A stretch of DNA of 10,830 nt, from NCBI GenBank assembly GCA_023255165.1, contig JALRJD010000150.1, positions 1-10,830 of the forward strand, read 5' to 3'. Numbering within the stretch: position 1 is the stretch's first letter; each line of letters starts with the position of its first letter. Below the pieces are notes generated by a model. It saw only the letters and a list, made by a program, of their open reading frames with translations, was not told where the DNA came from and made no database searches. Shown piece after piece: positions 1 through 6,750 of this stretch. The translations under genes and the position numbers were made by a program. This stretch comes from Porticoccaceae bacterium. Lineage in GTDB: Bacteria; Pseudomonadota; Gammaproteobacteria; Pseudomonadales; Porticoccaceae.

Positions 1-156
1 GGTCTTCCTTAAACCCGAAAAAATAACCTTTTATCGCATCTAACATTGTTTGCCGGGCATGAACAGGTAGAGTACTGATGGGGACGTAGTAAATATAAAA
101 AGCGACAGCTAGCCTATGTTCATAGATTGTTTTGTTCACCCAGGGGGTTAATCAGT
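1..156 (+). other. Non-coding leader of the receptor gene
   Basis: I see no gene here. It is the 5' region of the TonB-dependent receptor and ends in a good ribosome binding site, AGGGGG at 142-147, nine bases before the ATG at 157. Three short sequences recur in the gap before the first halogenase gene: ACCTTTTA (26-33 and 3207-3214), AACAGGTAG (62-70; AACAGGCAG in the 3231-3272 repeats) and TATAAAAAGCGA (94-105 and 3193-3204). No convincing sigma-70 promoter with both elements at normal spacing could be picked out, and the upstream gene is outside the window. Confidence 0.6.
94..105 (+). promoter_or_regulatory. 12-bp box shared by the receptor and halogenase leaders (copy 1)
   Basis: TATAAAAAGCGA lies 51 bases before the receptor ATG and is repeated exactly at 3193-3204, before the first halogenase gene. 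TATAAA could serve as a -10 element, but no good -35 stands at 16-18 bp upstream, so an operator or AT-rich upstream element is equally possible. The match is seen directly; the regulatory role is inference. Confidence 0.35.
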
Positions 157-3114
157 ATGGTATTTAAAAAGAAAATTCTTGCCAGTAGCGTTGCAATGGC
201 ACTAGTTGGATCAGTTGTTCCAGCCTATGGCCAAGACGGCGCACTTATTGAAGAAGTGATTGTTGAAGGCGGTATCCGCGGAAGCCTTAAGCGCTCCATG
301 GATGTCAAGCGAGACGCAACCGGTGTTGTCGATGCCATTTCGGCGGAAGATATGGGTAAGTTCCCGGACACCAACCTGGCGGAATCGCTGCAGCGTATCA
401 CCGGTGTATCCATCAGCCGCCAGCGCGGTGAAGGAAGCCAGGTAACCGTTCGTGGCTTTGGCCCTGAATACAATCTGGTGACATTGAATGGTCGCCAGAT
501 GCCGACTCACAGCAATACCAGCCGCTCCTTCGACTTTGGTGATCTGGCCTCTGAAGGCATCGCTGGCGTACAGGTATACAAGACTGGTCGCGCAGACGTA
601 CCAACCGGTGGTATCGGTTCTTCGATCAATATTTCAACTACTCGCCCTCTCGACGCCCCGGGTCAGATCGCCAGCTTCTCTGTGAAAGCGGTTAACGACA
701 CTTCGACCAGAGAAGGCGATAAAGTCACTCCCGAGTTTTCCGGCATCTACTCAAATACCTTTGCTGACGACACCTTCGGTATTGCGATTACCGCAACCCG
801 TCAGGAACGCAATAATGGCGTGAACGCAGTTGAAACCACAGGCTGGTTTACCAATCCCGGCGACCACAGTGGCGCCGGCGGTATTCCTGACAACGAAAAT
901 CAGGTTAACCGCTCAACCAGCGCTGATGAGTTCTACAGCATCCCCCAGCAAATTGCTTATGCCATCAACGAGTACGAGTCGACCAGAACCAATGGTCAGT
1001 TAGTGTTGCAATGGGCTCCCAGCGAGACTGTCACCGCAACGGTTGACTATATTGTTTCCGAACTTGAACTCGACCACACCATGAGCGACCTGTCGGCCTG
1101 GTTCAGCAACTCCGCAGCAGCGAGTCAAGAGAGTCTTTGGAATGACGGCGCTCAGCGTTCGCCGTTGATGTATGCCGAGACTCACAACTTTGCGGACTAC
1201 GCGATGGGTGTGCACAGAGACGGCCGAATCAATGAGAACGACTCTATCGGTCTCAACCTCGAGTGGCAGGCCATGGACAATCTGCTGATTGAACTCGACT
1301 ACCATGATTCAACTGCCGAAACAGGCTCCAACAGCCCCTATGGAACCAGCTCGCTGGTCACTATGGCTTCCTTTAACAAGGTAGGCTCCGCGGTTTATTA
1401 CGGCAAAGAGATGCCGGTTCTTGAGTTGAATATGAACTCCGGCGCCGACGGCGCTGCACGCCCTCTCTACAAAGATGACATGATTGTCACTGGTAGTGTG
1501 TTCAGCAACGAAGCTGCAAAAATGAACATCGAGCAGACCAAACTGAGCGGCGTTTACGAAGTCTCTGAAAGCACCAGCATCGACTTTGGTGTGCAGCTAA
1601 CCGAGATGAGCAACCGCTTCGTCAGCAGCAATGTGCAGCTTGATAACTGGGGTGGCTTTACCCAGCCTGGCGAACTCAGCGCGATCATTCAGCGCTCTTC
1701 CATGAAAGGTCAATTTGATCAACTGGAAGGCAGCAATGATCCACGTCAGCAGACTGAATACTTCACCGCCTCTCTGGAAGATATTATTGCGGTTGCTGAA
1801 GGTAGCTATGCTGCTCGTGGCGCGGAATACGCCTCAGTGGGTGATTGCGGCACAGGCTACTGCGCTTCAAGCGACTGGACTGTGGACAAGCGCACCACTG
1901 AAGAATCAAAAGCGGCTTATTTGCAGCTGAATCACTCAACTGACGTTAATGATCTGCCACTGAACATTCAAATTGGTGTTCGCTACGAAGAGACCGAAGT
2001 CACTTCAGCCGCACTGGCACCAACTTATGATGCAGTCTACTGGTTGGGCGGCAACGAGTTCACCATGGTCGCGGCAGTTGATGCCGACGGAAATCCGGTT
2101 CAGGCATTTGATGACTACACTGGCGAGTATTCATTTGTTCTGCCAAGCATCGATATTGATCTTGAGATCGTTGAAAACGTAATCCTCAGAGCGTCATACA
2201 GCACCACAGTGACACGTCCAAGCTTCAATGATATCCAGGGTGGTATCACCGTTGACGGTATCTCGTTCAAGAACAATGGCGGCTTTGCCGGCGGTGGTAA
2301 CCCTGGATTGGAGCCAATCGAGTCAGACAATATCGACTTCTCTATCGAGTGGTACTACGACGAAGGCAGCTACTTCTCTCTCGGTTATTTCGAGAAAGAC
2401 GTAGCCAACTTTATCGGTTCCTCTACTCGCGAAGGCGTGACGCTGTTTAACCTTGACTGGCCACTCGGCGGAACCCTTTACAACAAAGCCGTTGCAGAGA
2501 GTGGCATCGACCCTCTGCAGTACACCGAAGTAGGTGCTTATATCTTTGCAAACTACCCGAACGACCCGGCCATTCAAGGTGATCGTATTTACGGTGTAGC
2601 CGGTGACCCGCTGGTAACATTTGAAGTCGACAGCCCGGCCAACCAGGAAAATGCAAAGGTTGACGGTATCGAGATCAATCTGCAGCACAACTTTGGTGAT
2701 TCAGGCTTCGGCATGATTGCCAACGCCACCTTTGTGAATGCTGATGTCGCTTATGACAATATGAAGATCAACTCTCAGTTTGTTCTCAACGGTTTAAGTG
2801 ACTCCGCCAACCTGGTTGCGTTCTACGATAAAGACGGTATTCAGGCACGTCTGGCTTACAACTGGCGCGATGCGTTCCTCGCAGGTGTTGGTCAGGGCGC
2901 TGGTACTTACAGCAACCCAACCAACGTTGAAGCCTACGGCCAGCTCGATATCAGTGCTAGCTATGACTACAGCGATAACCTGACAATTTTCTTCGCCGGA
3001 ATTAATATTCTTGAAGAAACTTACAATGTCTACGGTCGTGACGAACTGCAAGTACTGCAGGCCGGTCAAACTGGCGCCCGTTACGATATCGGTGTACGTT
3101 ACAGCTTTAAGTAA
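157..3114 (+). CDS. TonB-dependent outer-membrane receptor (TonB-Xanth-Caul type)
   Basis: An energy-coupled outer-membrane transporter that takes up a substrate larger or scarcer than porins handle, driven by TonB-ExbB-ExbD. The ATG at 157 is preferred over an in-frame TTG at 127: it has AGGGGG nine bases upstream and starts a proper signal peptide (KKK at residues 4-6, hydrophobic core 7-21, likely cleavage after A-Y-G at 23-25). A TonB-box-like EEVIVEG lies at 32-38. The plug follows at about 45-170, with the typical FPDTNLAESLQRITGVSI, VRGFGPEYNLVTLNGRQMP and GGIGSSINISTTRPLD segments. The rest is a 22-strand-type beta barrel ending in YDIGVRYSFK, so one Lys follows the usual terminal aromatic. 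No FecA-like N-terminal signalling domain is present. C564 and C569 sit five residues apart in a probable extracellular loop. Receptors of this group often serve carbohydrate uptake, but the substrate cannot be read from sequence. Confidence 0.95.
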   Translation: MVFKKKILASSVAMALVGSVVPAYGQDGALIEEVIVEGGIRGSLKRSMDVKRDATGVVDAISAEDMGKFPDTNLAESLQRITGVSISRQRGEGSQVTVRGFGPEYNLVTLNGRQMPTHSNTSRSFDFGDLASEGIAGVQVYKTGRADVPTGGIGSSINISTTRPLDAPGQIASFSVKAVNDTSTREGDKVTPEFSGIYSNTFADDTFGIAITATRQERNNGVNAVETTGWFTNPGDHSGAGGIPDNENQVNRSTSADEFYSIPQQIAYAINEYESTRTNGQLVLQWAPSETVTATVDYIVSELELDHTMSDLSAWFSNSAAASQESLWNDGAQRSPLMYAETHNFADYAMGVHRDGRINENDSIGLNLEWQAMDNLLIELDYHDSTAETGSNSPYGTSSLVTMASFNKVGSAVYYGKEMPVLELNMNSGADGAARPLYKDDMIVTGSVFSNEAAKMNIEQTKLSGVYEVSESTSIDFGVQLTEMSNRFVSSNVQLDNWGGFTQPGELSAIIQRSSMKGQFDQLEGSNDPRQQTEYFTASLEDIIAVAEGSYAARGAEYASVGDCGTGYCASSDWTVDKRTTEESKAAYLQLNHSTDVNDLPLNIQIGVRYEETEVTSAALAPTYDAVYWLGGNEFTMVAAVDADGNPVQAFDDYTGEYSFVLPSIDIDLEIVENVILRASYSTTVTRPSFNDIQGGITVDGISFKNNGGFAGGGNPGLEPIESDNIDFSIEWYYDEGSYFSLGYFEKDVANFIGSSTREGVTLFNLDWPLGGTLYNKAVAESGIDPLQYTEVGAYIFANYPNDPAIQGDRIYGVAGDPLVTFEVDSPANQENAKVDGIEINLQHNFGDSGFGMIANATFVNADVAYDNMKINSQFVLNGLSDSANLVAFYDKDGIQARLAYNWRDAFLAGVGQGAGTYSNPTNVEAYGQLDISASYDYSDNLTIFFAGINILEETYNVYGRDELQVLQAGQTGARYDIGVRYSFK

Positions 3115-3150
3115 TGCACCTGGGTGAGCAATCACCTGTACGATGAAAAC

Positions 3151-3187
3151 AGAAGCCGCTTAAATTTTTGAGCGGCTTCTTTCATTG
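3151..3187 (+). terminator. Intrinsic terminator after the receptor gene
   Basis: A perfect 10-bp inverted repeat, AGAAGCCGCT (3151-3160) and AGCGGCTTCT (3171-3180), has a 10-base loop and a modest T-rich tail (TTCTTTCATT). It lies 36 bases after the receptor stop. It should end or reduce read-through into the downstream halogenase operon. The short T tract makes partial read-through plausible. Confidence 0.75.
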
Positions 3188-3192
3188 GCACG

Positions 3193-3204
3193 TATAAAAA
3201 GCGA
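3193..3204 (+). promoter_or_regulatory. 12-bp box shared by the receptor and halogenase leaders (copy 2)
   Basis: An exact second copy of TATAAAAAGCGA (94-105), here just after the receptor terminator and 87 bases before the halogenase ATG. Its place between a terminator and the next gene suits a promoter or operator for the halogenase operon. Upstream TTGAGC (3168-3173) is a poor -35 at 19 bp and overlaps the terminator stem, so a standard promoter call is not supported. Confidence 0.35.
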
Positions 3205-3230
3205 ATACCTTTTAGAAAGTCGCAGTAAAA

Positions 3231-3272
3231 AAGTAACAGGCAGTAAGTAACAGGCAGCAAGTAACAGGCACA
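3231..3272 (+). repeat. Three 14-bp tandem repeats before the halogenase operon
   Basis: Three head-to-tail units: AAGTAACAGGCAGT (3231-3244), AAGTAACAGGCAGC (3245-3258) and AAGTAACAGGCACA (3259-3272). Units differ only in the last two or three bases. The array ends 19 bases before the ATG at 3292 and lies in the probable 5' untranslated region. Each unit carries TAA in one frame. It could be a set of repeated protein-binding sites or a slippage-prone array that varies leader length; neither is shown by sequence alone. Confidence 0.85.
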
Positions 3273-3291
3273 ACAAAAAGAAACTGACACA

Positions 3292-4863
3292 ATGAATCAG
3301 ACTATTCAGAAAATTGTTATCGTTGGCGGCGGCACAGCTGGCTGGCTCAGTGCCGGTATTATTGCCGCGGAGCATCGTATTGAGCCGCAAAACGGCAGTG
3401 ACGGCTTTCAGTTAATTCTTGTCGAATCGCCAGATATTCCCACCATTGGCGTTGGCGAAGGCACCTGGCCATCGATGCGCTCAACGCTGCAAAAGATGGG
3501 TATCTCGGAAACCGAATTCTTCCGCGAGTGCAGCGCAAGCTTTAAACAGGGCACATTATTTAATGGCTGGCGCACCGGCGGCAATGACAGCTACAGCCAT
3601 CCCTTTACCGCGCCCCACGGTTATACCGAAGTCAATCTGGCGCCCCACTGGCAGAGCGCCCGGCAGCAGATCGACTTTGCCGATGCGGTCTCACCCCAGA
3701 GCGTGCTGTTTGCCAATCGACAGGCGCCAAAACAGATTTCAACGCCGGAATACGCCTTTAATGTCAATTACGGCTATCACCTGGATGCGGGGAAGTTTGC
3801 CGAACTGCTGCGCAAACACTGCGTCGAGAAACTTGGCGTCACCCATATCAAAGCCAATGTCACCGCCGTTAACTCTGCAGATAATGGCGATATAGCCTCC
3901 ATCGGCACAGACTCGCACGGCGATATTGCCGGGGATCTGTTTATCGACTGCAGCGGTCAGAAAGCAATGCTGCTGGGCGACCACTTTGGTGTACCGGTGG
4001 TATCGAAAAACAGCGTTTTATTTAACAACACCGCGCTGGCAGCACAGATATCCTATTCCGACAGCAATGATCCGATCGAGTCATGTACCCTGTCCACCGC
4101 GCAATCGGCTGGATGGATCTGGGATATAGGTTTGCCAACCCGACGCGGCATAGGCCATGTTTATTCCAGCGACCACAACAGCGAAGAGCATGCCAGCGAG
4201 GAACTACTGCGCTATATAGCCACCACTGTCAGTGAGCAGGCCGCTGCCTCCGCCAGCATGCGTAAAGTGCAATTCAGCCCCGGCCACAGAGCCAAATTCT
4301 GGCACAAAAACTGTGTCGCCATCGGTATGTCCGCCGGGTTTATCGAGCCCCTGGAGGCATCGGCGCTGGTGCTGGTGGAACTGTCGGCGGCAATGATTGC
4401 CGAGCAGCTGCCCGCCAATCGCGGGGTGATGGATCTGGTCGCAAAGCGCTTTAACGACAAGTTTCTCTATCGCTGGGAGCGCATTATCGAGTTCCTCAAG
4501 CTGCACTATATTCTCAGCCAGCGAACAGACAGCCCCTACTGGCGCGACAATCGCGAAGGGTCGAGCATCCCCGACAATCTGCGTGATCAGATCGCACTGT
4601 GGCAACACCAGAGCCCCTGGCACAGAGATACAAACAGCGCCGACGAGATGTTTCCCTCGGCCAGTTTCCAATATATTCTCTATGGCATGGACTTCGAAAC
4701 CGCGCCCAGCGCCACCCGAAGAAGCTCGGATCAGGCAGCCCTGTCGCGCGCCAAAACACTGTTTCAGGAAAACGCCAATAAAAGAGCGCAGCTGCAGACA
4801 TCACTGCCAACCAATCGCGACCTGATCAACAAGATCCATAGCTTCGGGTTTCAAAAAATATAA
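3292..4863 (+). CDS. Tryptophan-halogenase-like flavoprotein, divergent active site
   Basis: 523 residues, the normal size for FAD-dependent tryptophan halogenases (PrnA/RebH family), which oxidise a halide with FADH2 and O2 and halogenate an aromatic ring through a lysine-bound hypohalous species. Visible elements: nucleotide-binding GGGTAGW at 12-18; GEGTWP at 55-60 (usually GEATIP); the catalytic lysine in SFKQG at K85; YHLDAGKFAELLR at 162-174; LFIDCSG at 216-222; GWIWDIG at 274-280, where the diagnostic WxWxIP has Gly for Pro; and EPLEASA at 352-358, keeping the glutamate equivalent to PrnA E346 (E355) but with A-S-A for the halide-site S-T-G. There is no signal peptide, so it is cytoplasmic. 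The ribosome binding site is weak (AAGAAA, about 10 bases before the ATG). It heads the four-gene run, 40 bases before sapC. Fold membership is secure; halogenating activity is uncertain. It could be a flavin monooxygenase or an enzyme with an unusual halide or substrate preference. Confidence 0.9.
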   Translation: MNQTIQKIVIVGGGTAGWLSAGIIAAEHRIEPQNGSDGFQLILVESPDIPTIGVGEGTWPSMRSTLQKMGISETEFFRECSASFKQGTLFNGWRTGGNDSYSHPFTAPHGYTEVNLAPHWQSARQQIDFADAVSPQSVLFANRQAPKQISTPEYAFNVNYGYHLDAGKFAELLRKHCVEKLGVTHIKANVTAVNSADNGDIASIGTDSHGDIAGDLFIDCSGQKAMLLGDHFGVPVVSKNSVLFNNTALAAQISYSDSNDPIESCTLSTAQSAGWIWDIGLPTRRGIGHVYSSDHNSEEHASEELLRYIATTVSEQAAASASMRKVQFSPGHRAKFWHKNCVAIGMSAGFIEPLEASALVLVELSAAMIAEQLPANRGVMDLVAKRFNDKFLYRWERIIEFLKLHYILSQRTDSPYWRDNREGSSIPDNLRDQIALWQHQSPWHRDTNSADEMFPSASFQYILYGMDFETAPSATRRSSDQAALSRAKTLFQENANKRAQLQTSLPTNRDLINKIHSFGFQKI

Positions 4864-4903
4864 TCACCGGGCTCACCAGCACCGGAGAACTGCGGGAGTA
4901 AGC

Positions 4904-5641
4904 ATGAGCAATTTCGTTATCGTCGACAGCAAGCTGCACACCAATCTCAAGGTCAATACGTCACGGAGTGCCGAGCTGGGCGACAATGTTATGTACACCA
5001 TGACATACCCCATGGAGTTTCGAGATATCCAGTCCTGCTACCCAATCTTCTTCACCAAAGACCCGGATTCTGGGCAGTTTTATCCTGCCGCCCTGCTCGG
5101 TTTTGAAGAGGGTGACAATCTGTTTCTCGACAAAGATAGTTGGCAGGCAACTTATATCCCCATGATGATCCGCAGGCAGCCGTTTCTGATCGGCTTTCAG
5201 CCAGACCCCAGTCAAGGCAAAGATGCCACCAAACCGGTTGTATCGATCGACATGGATAACCCCCGCGTTGTTGCACAGGGAAATGACGAGAGCGGTGAAA
5301 CACTGTTTGACGAGGCGGGTAACCCCAGTGAATTTCTGCAACAGACCATCGGCAGACTGGAATCCATTCACCGTGGCCTTGAGCACAACAAGGGCTTTAT
5401 TGCCGCCCTGTTGGAACACGAACTGCTCGAATCTTTCACTCTGGAAATCACCCTGAATGATGGTTCCCATAACAAACTGATGGGCTTTTACACCATCGCC
5501 GAAGAAAAGCTGCAGACCCTGAGTGGCGACACGCTGGCAAAATTTAATACCCAGGGTTATCTGCAATCCATCTATATGGCAATGGCGTCTTTTTCCCGTA
5601 TTCGCGCCATGATCGATAAGAAAAATGCATTGCTGGGCTAG
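4904..5641 (+). CDS. SapC family protein
   Basis: 245 residues, matching the usual length of the SapC family (PF07277), named after a Campylobacter fetus S-layer-associated protein. The molecular function here is not known. Family-like segments: YPIFFTKD (46-53), LLGFEEGDNLFLD (64-76), YIPMMIRRQPF (84-94), LFDEAGNPSEFL (134-145), GFYTIAEEKLQTL (194-206) and a helical C-terminus from about 219. There is no signal peptide or membrane segment, so a soluble cytoplasmic protein is expected, at odds with an S-layer role. GGGAG at 4894-4898 gives a clear ribosome binding site five bases before the ATG. It lies 40 bases after the first halogenase gene and 74 before the cupin gene. SapC genes repeatedly neighbour TonB receptors, halogenases and cupin_8 proteins, so it probably belongs to the same module. 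Confidence 0.85.
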   Translation: MSNFVIVDSKLHTNLKVNTSRSAELGDNVMYTMTYPMEFRDIQSCYPIFFTKDPDSGQFYPAALLGFEEGDNLFLDKDSWQATYIPMMIRRQPFLIGFQPDPSQGKDATKPVVSIDMDNPRVVAQGNDESGETLFDEAGNPSEFLQQTIGRLESIHRGLEHNKGFIAALLEHELLESFTLEITLNDGSHNKLMGFYTIAEEKLQTLSGDTLAKFNTQGYLQSIYMAMASFSRIRAMIDKKNALLG

Positions 5642-5715
5642 GCTCTATGCATCCCAAAATAGATGCCAGGCGCAGTGCGTTAACGGCCACTATCCGGTTC
5701 GCGGAATAGAACCCC

Positions 5716-6729
5716 ATGCTTGAGATTAATAGCCAGGTCAAAGAGATTCTCAACTGCCGTGCGGACGCCATCGGCCCCGAGATACTCAACGCCAGCCAGC
5801 CTCTGGTACTGCGAGGCCTGGTTGCTGATTGGCCAATCGTTATCGCGGCAAACACTTCTGCCACAGCAGCCAGCGAGTACTTGCACGGTTTTGACAGCGG
5901 CAAGCCTCTCACCGCCATGGTTGGCGACGCAGCCATAAAAGGCCGCTTGTTTTACAACAGCGACCTGAGTGGATTTAACTTTGACTACAAGCGTATGCGT
6001 CTCGCAGAGGTTCTTGCACAGCTGTCGCAGTATGCAGTTGCCAGTGAAACACCAACCCTCTATGTCGGCTCAACCAATATCGACAACTGGCTGCCGGGAT
6101 TCCGTCAGCACAATGATCTCAATCTGGCCGATCAAAATCCCATCGCCAGCATCTGGATTGGCAATCGCAGCCGAATTTCCGCTCACTATGACTTTCCCAC
6201 CAATATTGCCTGTTCGGTCGCCGGACGGCGGCGCTTTATCCTGTTTCCCCCAGAGCAACTCGACAACCTCTACGTCGGGCCGCTGGATGTGACACCCGCC
6301 GGGCAACCGATCAGCCTGGTCGACTTCAGCGCACCGGACTATCAGCGCTTCCCCAAATTCCGTCAGGCGCTTGAGTCAGCGCAGATGGTTGAGCTTGAAC
6401 CCGGCGATGCCATACTCATCCCAAGCATGTGGTGGCATCATGTTGAGGCCCTCGACGATTTTAATGTGCTGGTCAATTACTGGTGGCGCAGCACGCCTCA
6501 CTATCTGGGCGGCCCGCTCAATGTGCTACAGCACGCGATTCTTGGCCTGCGCGATCTGCCGCCGGAACAGCGCGACGTCTGGCAGCAGCTGTTTGACTAC
6601 TATATTTTCAACCCTCAAGCCGAGAGCGTTGAGCATATCCCCGAGCATGCCAGAGGTGTGCTCAACCCCATTGATGCCGAGACCGCCAAAAGGCTTCGCA
6701 GCATGCTGGCGCAAAAACTGAACCACTAA
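5716..6729 (+). CDS. Cupin_8 / JmjC-like protein related to FIH asparaginyl hydroxylase
   Basis: 337 residues with a JmjC/cupin_8 (PF13621) fold, expected to be a cytoplasmic Fe(II)/2-oxoglutarate oxygenase hydroxylating a side chain. The iron triad is visible: H157 and D159 in AHYDF, and H241 in PSMWWHHVEAL. From memory it aligns closely with human FIH from HYD through ILFPPEQ, the VDF-PDY-RFP-F segment, GDAILIPSMWWHH and VNYWW. FIH N205, N294 and W296 correspond to N163, N254 and W256. The FIH 2-oxoglutarate-anchoring Lys214 aligns with R172 in GRRRFILFPP. An in-frame stop at 5707-5709 fixes ATG 5716 as the first ATG; only a weak GGAA precedes it. Its stop is 21 bases before the second halogenase. 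The natural substrate is unknown; protein, peptide or small molecule are all possible. Confidence 0.88.
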   Translation: MLEINSQVKEILNCRADAIGPEILNASQPLVLRGLVADWPIVIAANTSATAASEYLHGFDSGKPLTAMVGDAAIKGRLFYNSDLSGFNFDYKRMRLAEVLAQLSQYAVASETPTLYVGSTNIDNWLPGFRQHNDLNLADQNPIASIWIGNRSRISAHYDFPTNIACSVAGRRRFILFPPEQLDNLYVGPLDVTPAGQPISLVDFSAPDYQRFPKFRQALESAQMVELEPGDAILIPSMWWHHVEALDDFNVLVNYWWRSTPHYLGGPLNVLQHAILGLRDLPPEQRDVWQQLFDYYIFNPQAESVEHIPEHARGVLNPIDAETAKRLRSMLAQKLNH

Positions 6730-6750
6730 AAAGAATCTGGAGAACCAACA

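Noticed and set aside
127..156. TTG at 127 as the receptor start (10 extra residues)
   Set aside because: ATG 157 has AGGGGG at good spacing and begins directly with a lysine-rich signal peptide; the longer version would put unrelated residues ahead of it.
3123..3136. Small hairpin GGTGA...TCACC just after the receptor stop
   Set aside because: Only five base pairs with no T-tract; the 10-bp stem at 3151-3180 is the convincing terminator.
5696..5713. GGTTC...GAACC before the cupin gene, resembling a tRNA T-arm
   Set aside because: A five-base stem with an eight-base loop and no acceptor, D or anticodon arms nearby; not a tRNA and too weak for a terminator.
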